Origin: Actinomycetota bacterium
GTDB lineage: Bacteria > Actinomycetota > Thermoleophilia > UBA2241
DNA length: 9,441 nucleotides
Reading direction: 5' to 3'
NCBI GenBank assembly: GCA_012719015.1
Contig: JAAYBE010000245.1
Coordinates: 1 to 9,441, forward strand
A program made the position numbers and the translations under genes. The notes below the pieces were generated by a model. The model made no database searches. It had not been told where the DNA came from and worked only from the letters and a program-made list of their open reading frames with translations. The stretch's first letter is position 1; each line of letters starts with the position of its first letter. This document shows positions 1-6,081 of the stretch, piece after piece.

Positions 1-6
1 CCGGCT

Positions 7-35
7 TTGCGCCGGCCCCCGCGGTGGCCTAGAAT
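7..35 (+). promoter_or_regulatory. Probable promoter of the tRNA-Thr gene
   Basis: TTGCGC at 7-12 resembles a -35 box and TAGAAT at 30-35 a -10 box (TANNNT form), with a 17-base spacer. Transcription would start near 42, about ten bases before the tRNA. The -10 overlaps a short direct repeat, GCCTAG at 27-32 and 36-41. The assignment rests on spacing and on the gene downstream. A 5-bp stem at 1-15 (CCGGC/GCCGG, five-base loop) overlaps the -35 and may instead belong to a terminator of a gene left of the window. Confidence 0.4.
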
Positions 36-52
36 GCCTAGGCTCCACTCGG

Positions 53-128
53 GCCGACGTAGCTCAGCTGGCAGAGCACATCACTCGTAATGATGGGGTC
101 CGGGGTTCGATTCCCCGCGTCGGCTCCA
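53..128 (+). tRNA. tRNA-Thr (anticodon CGT), CCA encoded
   Basis: A full cloverleaf can be folded by hand. The acceptor stem is GCCGACG (53-59) with CGTCGGC (118-124), followed by discriminator T125 and encoded CCA (126-128). The D arm lies at about 62-77. The anticodon stem is CATCA/TGATG with loop CTCGTAA at 84-90, giving anticodon CGT at 86-88, which reads threonine codon ACG. The T arm is CGGGG/CCCCG around the loop TTCGATT at 106-112. All stems are perfect, so the gene looks functional. This tRNA reads a GC-ending threonine codon, in keeping with the GC-rich genes around it. No second copy of its 3' end is visible in the window, so there is no sign of an integrated element. Confidence 0.96.
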
Positions 129-209
129 CTCCCGTCTTCCCTGATCCCGGGCCGGTTCCGGCGTGCGCGCGCTGTCGCCGTAGAGGGCGCCGTCCGGATC
201 CTGGAGCGG

Positions 210-277
210 CGAGCGCTGAGGGGCGGGCCCGGGCGAGCGCTCGGGCAAGGCTGCCGGGGCCCGCCGCTCAGCGCTCG
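210..277. repeat. 21-bp inverted repeat at the 3' end of the receiver gene
   Basis: The arm at 210-230 pairs with 257-277 at 20 of 21 positions; the only mismatch is G221 with G266. The intervening 26 bases contain another AGCGCT core. The minus-strand receiver gene stops at 268-270, inside the right arm, so its last two codons and its stop would lie in the stem. The repeat sits between the + strand tRNA and the minus-strand receiver gene, where a two-way terminator would be expected. Neither side has a T-run, so it is not a classical intrinsic terminator. It could block transcription, protect mRNA 3' ends or bind a protein. Confidence 0.6.
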
Positions 278-867
278 TTCAGGAGCGCCTGCAGCAGCGC
301 CGCGCCGGTCGACGCGTCCGGGCGGACGCCGCCCGGACGCCAGGCCGGATCCAGGTCGCTCGTCATCGTCGTGCGCAGCTCCGCCGGCCCCCAACCGAGG
401 TCGTCGCCGGCGGCGGTGCGGATCGCTTCAAGAGTCCCGCGACCGTCACCATCGGTCGCCTCGTCGTCCAGCGGTCCGCCGATCCCCCGCGCCGCCATGA
501 CTCGCAGGCCCTTCTCCACCGCGGCGCGCACGACCTTGGCCGTCGCCGGCGTCGTGATGCAGTCGGCGGCGCCGGCGCGCCACGCGTCGATGGTGTCGGT
601 GTGGGTCGCCGCGGCGAGGACCACGATGTAAGTGTCGTGGCCGTGGTGGAAGTCGCGTACCAGGCGACACATCTCGGGACCTTCGATCTCGGGCAGGTCC
701 CAGTCGACGAGGGCCACCTCGGGCGGGTCGTCCTGGAGGAGGAGGTCCAGCGTCTCTGCACCCTGGTCGGACGTCATGATGTCGACCCGTTGGGCGATCC
801 CCTTCTTCACCACCCTGGTCAGCGCCTCCCGGGCCTTGCTGCTTGCGTGAGCGATGAGGACTCGCAC
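268..867 (-). CDS. Standalone response-regulator receiver protein with degenerate active site
   Basis: This is a 199-residue protein. Residues 1-125 have the CheY-like receiver pattern: a hydrophobic first strand (VLIA), the phosphoacceptor loop VDWDLPEIEG with Asp55, the strand YIVVLA, and ITTP where receivers usually have TKP. Only Asp55 of the active site remains. The usual acidic pair after strand 1 is His7-Ala8, the conserved Thr/Ser after strand 4 is Ala, and the conserved Lys is Thr106. Known receivers need the acidic pair for Mg2+ and the Lys for signalling, so I infer an unphosphorylated or unconventional switch. Residues 126-199 are acidic and Gly/Ala-rich, with no recognisable output domain. 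The GTG start at 867 is preceded by AAGGAG at suitable spacing. The gene diverges from the helicase and converges on the tRNA. No kinase gene is adjacent, so it is an orphan regulator or a protein-interaction module. Confidence 0.85.
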   Translation of the reverse strand: MRVLIAHASSKAREALTRVVKKGIAQRVDIMTSDQGAETLDLLLQDDPPEVALVDWDLPEIEGPEMCRLVRDFHHGHDTYIVVLAAATHTDTIDAWRAGAADCITTPATAKVVRAAVEKGLRVMAARGIGGPLDDEATDGDGRGTLEAIRTAAGDDLGWGPAELRTTMTSDLDPAWRPGGVRPDASTGAALLQALLNER

Positions 868-1068
868 CGGTCTGCTCCTTGGTCGGCCCCTGCTCCGGGG
901 GACTGGTCATCCTGCTCACCTCTCGCGTCGTCCGGCGTCGCCGCAACACCGATAGGACGTTCGTTTATCCGCCCCTGAGCGCGCGTGGTCATGTCGGGCA
1001 ACACAGCGGGCCTCCGCCGCAGCCGAGCACGCACGCGAACGTACGTCCGGTCATCCGTCCGGACCGGC
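868..1068. other. Divergent intergenic region, receiver gene and helicase
   Basis: This stretch separates the minus-strand receiver gene from the + strand helicase and must hold the promoter of the former. No convincing -35/-10 pair was found for the minus direction; AT-richer patches around 950-968 are the only candidates. A strong ribosome-binding sequence, GAGGTGA (minus strand, 922-916), stands five bases before an ATG at 910-908. That ATG is out of frame with the receiver gene. Confidence 0.5.
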
Positions 1069-1100
1069 TGCTAGCCTCCGGTGCGCCCGATTGGAGGAGG
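1069..1100 (+). promoter_or_regulatory. Extended -10 promoter and ribosome site of the helicase gene
   Basis: TGCTAGCCT at 1069-1077 fits an extended -10 (TGN then TANNNT) and would start transcription near 1084. GGAGGAGG at 1093-1100 is a near-ideal Shine-Dalgarno sequence seven bases before the ATG at 1108. The ribosome site is clear and fixes the start codon. The promoter is tentative because no good -35 box is visible. Confidence 0.5.
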
Positions 1101-1107
1101 ACTCATC

Positions 1108-3147
1108 ATGCTCGTCGAGCTCAACCCGGAGCAGCTCTCCGCCGTCCGTCACGACGACGGGCCGCTGCTCATCGTCGCGGGCGCCGGCACCGGCAAGACG
1201 GCCACGCTCGTCCACCGCGTGGCGCACCTCATCGAGCGCGGCGCCGACCCGCGGCGCATCCTGCTCCTCACCTTCACGCGCCGCGCCGCCGCCGAGATGC
1301 TGCGTCGGGTCGAGGCGCTGCTCGCCGCTCGCGGCCACGCCTCCGGCGGCGCGTGCCGGCGCGTCTGGGGCGGCACCTTCCACGCCGTCGCCGCGCGTCT
1401 GCTGCGCATCCACGCGTGCGACATCGGCATGCAGCCGGACTTCACCATCATGGACCGCGGCGACTCCGAGGACCTGATGCATGTCGTCCGCACCCGCCTC
1501 GGGCTCGGGCGCGGCTCCACCCGCTTCCCGCAGAAGTCCACCTGTCTCGACGTGTACTCCCGCTGCGTCAACGCCGGGCTGCCGCTGGACGAGGTGTTGC
1601 GCACCGTCTTCCCCTGGTGCCTGCCGGCCGCGGAGGGCCTCGGCCGGCTCTTCGCCGGCTACACCGACGCCAAAGAGGAGCAGCAGGTGCTCGACTACGA
1701 CGACCTGCTGCTCTTCTGGCGCGGCCTGCTCGCGGACCCCGCCGCAGGCGGCCGGGTCCGCGAGCGGTTCGACCACGTCCTGGTCGACGAATACCAGGAC
1801 ACCAACGCAGTGCAGGCCGAGATCGTCAGTCTGCTGCGCCCCGACGGCCGCGGCGTCACCTGCGTCGGTGACGACGCCCAGGCCATCTACGGCTTCCGCG
1901 CCGCCACGGTGCGCAACATCCTCGACTTCGAGCAGCGCTTCCCCGGCGCCGAGGTCGTCACCCTCACGCGCAACTACCGCAGCACGGCGCCCATCCTGGC
2001 GGCCACCAACGCGCTCATCTCCGAGGCCGTCGAGCGGCGCGACAAGGAGTTATGGACGGCGCGTGCCGACGGCGGCCGCCCCGTGCTCGCCGCCTGCCGC
2101 GACGAGGACGAGCAGACGCAGTGGCTCTGTGAGCGCATCCTCGCGCACCGCGAGCAGGGCGTGGAGCTCAAGCAGCAGGCCGTGCTCTTCCGCGCCCAGC
2201 ACCACAGCATGGCGCTCGAGCTGGAGCTCAGCCGCCGCAACCTCCCCTTCCGTAAGTACGGCGGCCTGCGCTTCGTCGAGACGGCGCACGTCAAGGACCT
2301 CGTCGGCTTCCTGCGGCTGGCCGAGAACCCGCGCGACGCCATGGCCGGGCTGCGCGTGCTCGGCCTCCTGCCCGGCATCGGCCCCAGGACGGCGGCGGCG
2401 CTGCTCGACGCCTTGAGCGCCGCCGCCGGCGACTTCGTCGCCGCCTGGCGGGGAGCGCGCGTGCCCGAGGCGGCCCGTACCGCCTGGCCGGGCGTCGTCG
2501 AGCTCTTCGCCACGCTCGCCGCCGGCCGGCGCGACGTGCCCGCCCAGATCCACGCCGTGCGCAGCGTCTACGGACCGCTCCTCGAGCGCCGCTACGACGA
2601 TGCGCAGGCGCGTCTGCGCGACCTCGAGCAGATCGAGGGCCTCGCCTCGCGAGCGCGGACCCGCGCGGAGTTCCTCGCCGAGCTGGTGCTCGACCCGCCG
2701 GCGTACACGCAGGAGCTCGCCGGGCCGCCGCTGCTCGACGAGGACTATCTCGTCCTCAGCACCATGCACTCGGCCAAGGGTCTCGAGTTCCGGGTCGTCT
2801 ACGTCATCCACGCCGCCGACGGCAACATCCCGTCGGACATGGCCACCGGCAGCGACGTCGAGATCGAGGAGGAGCGCCGTCTGCTCTACGTCGCCTGCAC
2901 GCGCGCCCGCGATCACCTCTATGTGAGCCATCCGCAGCGGTACTACAGCCAGCCGTGGAACAAGGCCGACACGCACGGGTACGCACAACGCTCGCGGTTC
3001 CTCACCGCGGCGGTGGCGGCCCACTTCGAGCAGGTCAGCGCCGGGCCCGAGCCGGAGGCGGACGACGCGGAGCCCCTGGATCGCGTCACCACCGCCGCCA
3101 TCCGCGCCGGCGTGCGCTCGCTCTGGGAGACGCCGGCCCCTGCGTGA
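1108..3147 (+). CDS. UvrD/PcrA-family ATP-dependent 3'-5' DNA helicase
   Basis: This is a 679-residue superfamily 1A helicase, expected to unwind duplex DNA 3' to 5' with ATP during repair or replication restart. The SF1 motifs appear in order: the Q motif LNPEQ (5-9); Walker A GAGTGKT with Lys30; motif Ia TFTRRAAAEM (55-64); Ic TFHA (90-93); motif II DEYQD (227-231); motif III VGDDAQAIYGFR (253-264); motif IV TRNYRST (287-293); motif V MHSAKGLEF (553-561); and motif VI YVACTRAR with Arg599. A GIGPRTA stretch (423-429) lies in domain 2B, where UvrD proteins carry a similar GIG motif. Length is close to Rep/UvrD. It ends in an acidic, Pro-rich tail rather than a recognisable C-terminal Tudor-like domain. 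No RecB-type nuclease motif is seen. The ATG at 1108 is chosen over the in-frame GTG at 1081 because GGAGGAGG precedes it. It appears monocistronic. UvrD, PcrA and UvrD2 cannot be told apart from the sequence alone. Confidence 0.95.
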   Translation: MLVELNPEQLSAVRHDDGPLLIVAGAGTGKTATLVHRVAHLIERGADPRRILLLTFTRRAAAEMLRRVEALLAARGHASGGACRRVWGGTFHAVAARLLRIHACDIGMQPDFTIMDRGDSEDLMHVVRTRLGLGRGSTRFPQKSTCLDVYSRCVNAGLPLDEVLRTVFPWCLPAAEGLGRLFAGYTDAKEEQQVLDYDDLLLFWRGLLADPAAGGRVRERFDHVLVDEYQDTNAVQAEIVSLLRPDGRGVTCVGDDAQAIYGFRAATVRNILDFEQRFPGAEVVTLTRNYRSTAPILAATNALISEAVERRDKELWTARADGGRPVLAACRDEDEQTQWLCERILAHREQGVELKQQAVLFRAQHHSMALELELSRRNLPFRKYGGLRFVETAHVKDLVGFLRLAENPRDAMAGLRVLGLLPGIGPRTAAALLDALSAAAGDFVAAWRGARVPEAARTAWPGVVELFATLAAGRRDVPAQIHAVRSVYGPLLERRYDDAQARLRDLEQIEGLASRARTRAEFLAELVLDPPAYTQELAGPPLLDEDYLVLSTMHSAKGLEFRVVYVIHAADGNIPSDMATGSDVEIEEERRLLYVACTRARDHLYVSHPQRYYSQPWNKADTHGYAQRSRFLTAAVAAHFEQVSAGPEPEADDAEPLDRVTTAAIRAGVRSLWETPAPA

Positions 3148-3158
3148 GGCCCGCAGGA

Positions 3159-3186
3159 CCGTGCGCCGCCTCCCCAGGCCGCACGG
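3159..3186 (+). terminator. Hairpin downstream of the helicase gene
   Basis: CCGTGCG (3159-3165) pairs perfectly with CGCACGG (3180-3186). Within it GCCT (3168-3171) pairs with AGGC (3176-3179) around a CCCC tetraloop, giving an 11-bp stem with a two-base bulge. It begins 11 bases after the helicase stop. Only two T residues follow, so it is a T-poor terminator candidate of the kind common in GC-rich bacteria. Confidence 0.45.
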
Positions 3187-3282
3187 TTACGGACCTGTAG
3201 CCGCGGGGCAGCGCGGGCGCAACATCGACGAGCCAGAGTAGCTTCAGGCCCGGGTGACACAGCCGACGAGAAGAGGTGCATC

Positions 3283-3783
3283 ATGTCCGACCCGACCGAC
3301 AAGGCCACCGCGGCGGGTCTGCCGCAGAGCGAGCCGGACCAGGACCGAGGCAGACCGCAGGATGCGTCCGCGCAGCCGGCGCCGCAGTGGCACCGGCGCC
3401 GGTGGACACTGATCGCCGGCGTCGTCGCAGCGGCCGCGGTCCTGTTCTTCGCGGGCATGGCCGTCGGCACGACCATCCGCGGCGACGACCAGGGCCGCTT
3501 CGACCGCTATGGCGGTTGGTTCGGCCACGGAGGCTGGAGAGACGGCGATGACGGAATGAGGCCGCCCGGCATGGGCCGAGGAGGCCAAGGCATGCCGCGT
3601 ATGGGCCAGGGCCGACGCCAGGGCGACGACTGGGGCGGCGGCCGCGGCGGGCGTTCCCGGGAGGGCGTCCGGGGCGGCCGGGGCGAATACCGCCGGCCGG
3701 GCTGCCCGGGCTGCCCCTGGCAGCAAGGGGCGCCGAACGTCACGCCGTCGCCGACGTCCTCCCCGCAGAGCTACTCCCAGTGA
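3283..3783 (+). CDS. Small single-pass glycine-rich membrane protein, function unknown
   Basis: This 166-residue protein matches no family I can name. Residues 1-40 are hydrophilic, Pro/Gln/Asp-rich and end in HRRR. Residues 41-63 (about WTLIAGVV to GMAVGT) form one strong membrane segment. Positive charges before it suggest the N-terminus is cytoplasmic and the C-terminal part outside. Residues 70-138 are dominated by Gly, Arg, Asp and Trp with GMGRGG and GMPRMGQG-like motifs and are probably disordered. CPGCPW (141-146) gives a CxxC pair that could bind metal or form a disulfide. A Ser/Thr/Pro tail follows. The ATG at 3283 has GAGGTG a few bases upstream. The gene lies about 125 bases before the response regulator on the same strand. 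The kinase's extracytoplasmic segment has similar Gly/Arg/His-rich composition, so a role as accessory or target of that system is possible but is inference. Confidence 0.8.
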   Translation: MSDPTDKATAAGLPQSEPDQDRGRPQDASAQPAPQWHRRRWTLIAGVVAAAAVLFFAGMAVGTTIRGDDQGRFDRYGGWFGHGGWRDGDDGMRPPGMGRGGQGMPRMGQGRRQGDDWGGGRGGRSREGVRGGRGEYRRPGCPGCPWQQGAPNVTPSPTSSPQSYSQ

Positions 3784-3804
3784 CCGAGGCGCGGACCGAG
3801 GCGC
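3782..3804 (+). repeat. Tandem 11-bp direct repeat upstream of the response regulator
   Basis: GACCGAGGCGC occurs at 3782-3792 and exactly again at 3794-3804, a 12-base period, about 90 bases before the proposed promoter of the regulator. OmpR/PhoB-type regulators bind tandem direct repeats with roughly one-helical-turn spacing, so this could be an autoregulatory site. It could also be chance in GC-rich DNA. The first copy overlaps the stop codon of the gene before it. Confidence 0.3.
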
Positions 3805-3892
3805 ACGGGGCCGCGGGTGAGGCCGAGGTCGGGTCGCCGCCGCGGGACGGACCTTGAGACGAGGGCGAGCACGGAGGCCGGCGCGGGCGCCG

Positions 3893-3901
3893 TGCTACCA
3901 T
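3893..3901 (+). promoter_or_regulatory. Extended -10 promoter giving a leaderless regulator mRNA
   Basis: TGCTACCAT (3893-3901) is an extended -10 element (TGN plus TANNNT). Counting seven bases on, transcription would begin at or next to A3909 of an in-frame ATG. No Shine-Dalgarno sequence precedes either that ATG or the earlier one at 3900, which supports leaderless translation, common in actinobacteria. No -35 is seen at normal spacing. Confidence 0.45.
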
Positions 3902-3908
3902 GCCGACC

Positions 3909-4610
3909 ATGACTGACCGCGCCCAGACGATCCTCGTCGTGGAGGACGACCCTGCGGTGGGCGAGGCCCTCGTGGAGGGCATCGGCGACGAGGGCTACCG
4001 CGTGCACTGGGAGACGACCGGCGAGGGCGGCGTGGCCTACGCCCGCGACCGCTCGCCGCAGCTCGTCGTCCTCGACGTCCGTCTCCCCGACGGCAACGGG
4101 TTCGACGTCTGCCGCCGGCTGCGTCAACTCGGCCTGCGTCAACCGATCCTCATGCTCACCGTGCAGTCGGACCAACTGGACAAGGTCCTCGGCCTCGAGA
4201 TGGGCGCCGACGACTATCTCACCAAGCCCTACCACCTGCGTGAGCTCATCGCCCGCATCCGCTCGCTGCTGCGCCGCGCCTACGGGGAGTTCTCCTCCAC
4301 CGAGGCCGACATCCTGTACGCCGGCGACCTCACCATCGACCGCACCCGGGCCACCGTCACCCGCGGCGGCAAGTCGCTCAACCTCACGCCGACCGAGTTC
4401 CGCCTGCTCGTGTTCCTCGCCCAGCACCCCGGACAGGTCTTCAGCCGCGGCCAGCTCATCGAGAACGTGTGGGGCAGCGACGCCGACTTCTACGACGACA
4501 AGACCGTCAGTGTCCACGTGCGCCGCCTGCGCGAGAAGGTCGAGCACGACCCCAGCGACCCCGCGGTGATCCTCACGGTGCCCGGCCTCGGGTACCGGCT
4601 GGCTACGTGA
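3909..4610 (+). CDS. OmpR/PhoB-family two-component response regulator
   Basis: This is a 233-residue DNA-binding response regulator. The receiver domain (about 7-120) has every active-site residue: Glu12-Asp13-Asp14 as the acidic cluster, Asp56 as phosphoacceptor (LDVRLPDG), Thr84 and Lys106 in DDYLTKP. The C-terminal half (about 138-233) is an OmpR-type winged helix: LTPTEFRLLVFLAQHPG, the recognition helix region KTVSVHVRRLREKV, and the wing ending VPGLGYRLAT. It should be phosphorylated by the kinase encoded just downstream and act on promoters by binding direct repeats. I chose the ATG at 3909 because the predicted transcript starts there; the ATG at 3900 would add only three residues and lies inside the -10 box. 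The stop at 4608-4610 is followed closely by the kinase, indicating one operon. Regulated genes cannot be named from the sequence. Confidence 0.93.
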   Translation: MTDRAQTILVVEDDPAVGEALVEGIGDEGYRVHWETTGEGGVAYARDRSPQLVVLDVRLPDGNGFDVCRRLRQLGLRQPILMLTVQSDQLDKVLGLEMGADDYLTKPYHLRELIARIRSLLRRAYGEFSSTEADILYAGDLTIDRTRATVTRGGKSLNLTPTEFRLLVFLAQHPGQVFSRGQLIENVWGSDADFYDDKTVSVHVRRLREKVEHDPSDPAVILTVPGLGYRLAT

Positions 4611-4619
4611 GGTCCCGCC

Positions 4620-6029
4620 CTGCGCCCCCGCTCCCTCAGATGGCGGCTCGCGCTCACCTACGCAGGCATGGCCCTGCTGACGGCGGCGATCCTCGGCGGC
4701 ATCCTCATCGCGGTGCTCGCCAACCACTACACCCGCGCCGAGGACCGGTACCTCACCGCCAGCGCCCGGCTCGTGGTGGCCGAGCCGCCGCCGCTCACCA
4801 CCTTGCGGGACCTCACGCTGTGGGCCCGGGCGGCGGCGCTCACCACCCAGACGCGCGTGCAGGTGTACGGAGCCGACGGCGCGCTGGTCGTCGACTCCGG
4901 GTCGCCCGACGCGCTTGACGCGGGATCGCTGCTGGGCCGCGGCGAGGTTCGCGGCCACGGGCGCCACGATCGCCGCGGACTGCCCAATCCCCTGGGCGGC
5001 GGCCTGTTCGGCAGCGGCCACGGCAGCCGTTCCGGCAGAGCTCTCACCATGGACATGGGGAACGGCGCCTACGTCAGGCTCTCCGAAGGTCCGGCGTCCG
5101 GCCGCGACGCGCTGATGGCCGCGGTCGTGGCCTGGGTGCTCGCGGCCGCGCTCGCCGTCGGCCTCGCGGCCCTGGTCGGCTGGCTGATGGCGCGTCGCAT
5201 CTCGCGACCGGTCGTCGCCCTCACCGAGGCCAGCGACCGCATGGCGGCCGGCGACCTGGGCGCCCGCGCCCCCGTCGCCGGCGGCGACGAGGTCGGGCGC
5301 CTCGCCGAGTCCTTCAACGGCATGGCCGCGCGGGTGGAGGCCACGGTCACGTCTCTGCGCCGGTTCGTGGCCGACGCGGCTCATGAGATCGGCACCCCGC
5401 TCACGGCGCTGCAGGCGGACCTCGAGCTGGTCGAGCGCAAAGTGCGCGGCGACGATGAACGCCGCCTGGTCGACAGGGCGCTCACCCAGACCGACAGGCT
5501 GGCGGTCCTCTCGGACAACCTGCTCCAGCTCTCGCGGCTCGAGGCGGACGAGCCGGCCGCCGAGAGGTACGTGGCGGATCTCGCGAGCGTCGCCCGCGAG
5601 GTCGCCGACGCCGTGGCCTCGCGGGCCGAGCAGGCCGGCGTCGAGCTCGTCGTCGACGTCGCCGCCGGCCCGCTGACCGTCGCGCTCGCGCCCGCGCGCC
5701 TGCAGACCGTGCTCGCCAACCTGCTCGACAACGCCGTCAAGTTCACGCCGGAGGGCGGTACGGTGACCTTGGGCGTGTGCGGTGAGGCGGGGCGGGCCGT
5801 CGCCTCCGTCTCCGACACCGGCGTCGGCATCCCGGCCGAGGAGCAGGGCGCGGTCTTCGAGCGCTTCCACCGCGCCCGCAACGCCTCAGCCTACCCCGGC
5901 AGCGGCCTCGGCCTGCCGATCGTGCAGGCGGTCGTGGAACGCGCCGGCGGCACGGTCTCGCTGGCGAGCTCACCGGCCGGCAGCACGTTCCGGGTGACGC
6001 TGCCCCTCGCCCGGCCGGCCACGGGCTGA
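4620..6029 (+). CDS. HAMP-domain sensor histidine kinase, partner of the OmpR-type regulator
   Basis: This is a membrane sensor kinase; residues are numbered from the Met at 4668. Membrane segments lie at about 2-19 and 149-173, bracketing an extracytoplasmic sensor of about 130 residues with a Gly/His/Arg-rich stretch (90-124). HAMP spans about 174-226. The dimerisation helix contains the H box DAAHEIGTPL with His239. The ATPase domain shows the N box NLLDNAVKFT (Asn355), G1 DTGVGIP (383-389), FERFHRA and G2 GSGLGLPIV (411-419), so it should be active. The start is uncertain. The codons before the Met at 4668 read RSLRWRLALTYAG, the usual N-terminal flank of such kinases, so coding begins earlier. 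I extended to CTG 4620, preceded by GAGGT at 4609-4613. The alternative is GTG 4607, overlapping the regulator's TGA, with a one-base error in the CCCCC run at 4625-4629. The kinase is in the same operon as the regulator. Confidence 0.9.
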   Translation: MRPRSLRWRLALTYAGMALLTAAILGGILIAVLANHYTRAEDRYLTASARLVVAEPPPLTTLRDLTLWARAAALTTQTRVQVYGADGALVVDSGSPDALDAGSLLGRGEVRGHGRHDRRGLPNPLGGGLFGSGHGSRSGRALTMDMGNGAYVRLSEGPASGRDALMAAVVAWVLAAALAVGLAALVGWLMARRISRPVVALTEASDRMAAGDLGARAPVAGGDEVGRLAESFNGMAARVEATVTSLRRFVADAAHEIGTPLTALQADLELVERKVRGDDERRLVDRALTQTDRLAVLSDNLLQLSRLEADEPAAERYVADLASVAREVADAVASRAEQAGVELVVDVAAGPLTVALAPARLQTVLANLLDNAVKFTPEGGTVTLGVCGEAGRAVASVSDTGVGIPAEEQGAVFERFHRARNASAYPGSGLGLPIVQAVVERAGGTVSLASSPAGSTFRVTLPLARPATG

Positions 6030-6064
6030 GCGCCCTCGCCCGGCTCCTCCTCGCCGCCGGGACT

Positions 6065-6081
6065 CGCCGCGGACCGCGGCG
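6065..6081. terminator. Short GC hairpin between convergent kinase and permease genes
   Basis: CGCCGCG (6065-6071) pairs with CGCGGCG (6075-6081) around a three-base loop. It abuts the permease stop at 6082-6084 and lies 35 bases after the kinase stop, in the 52-base gap between convergent genes. It could end transcription from both sides, but no T-run follows in either direction, so this is only a candidate. Confidence 0.35.

Noticed and set aside
53..128. tRNA-Thr 3' end as an integration site
   Set aside because: No second copy of the 3' end, no integrase gene and no change in composition are seen within the window.
1051..1776. Minus-strand open frame opposite the helicase start
   Set aside because: It covers the helicase Walker A and DEYQD region in antisense. 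It has no motif and lacks a supporting ribosome site.
3771..5870. Open frame of 699 codons on minus opposite the regulator and kinase
   Set aside because: It spans two well-supported genes and the gap between them. It has no recognisable motif and a composition typical of antisense GC-rich frames.
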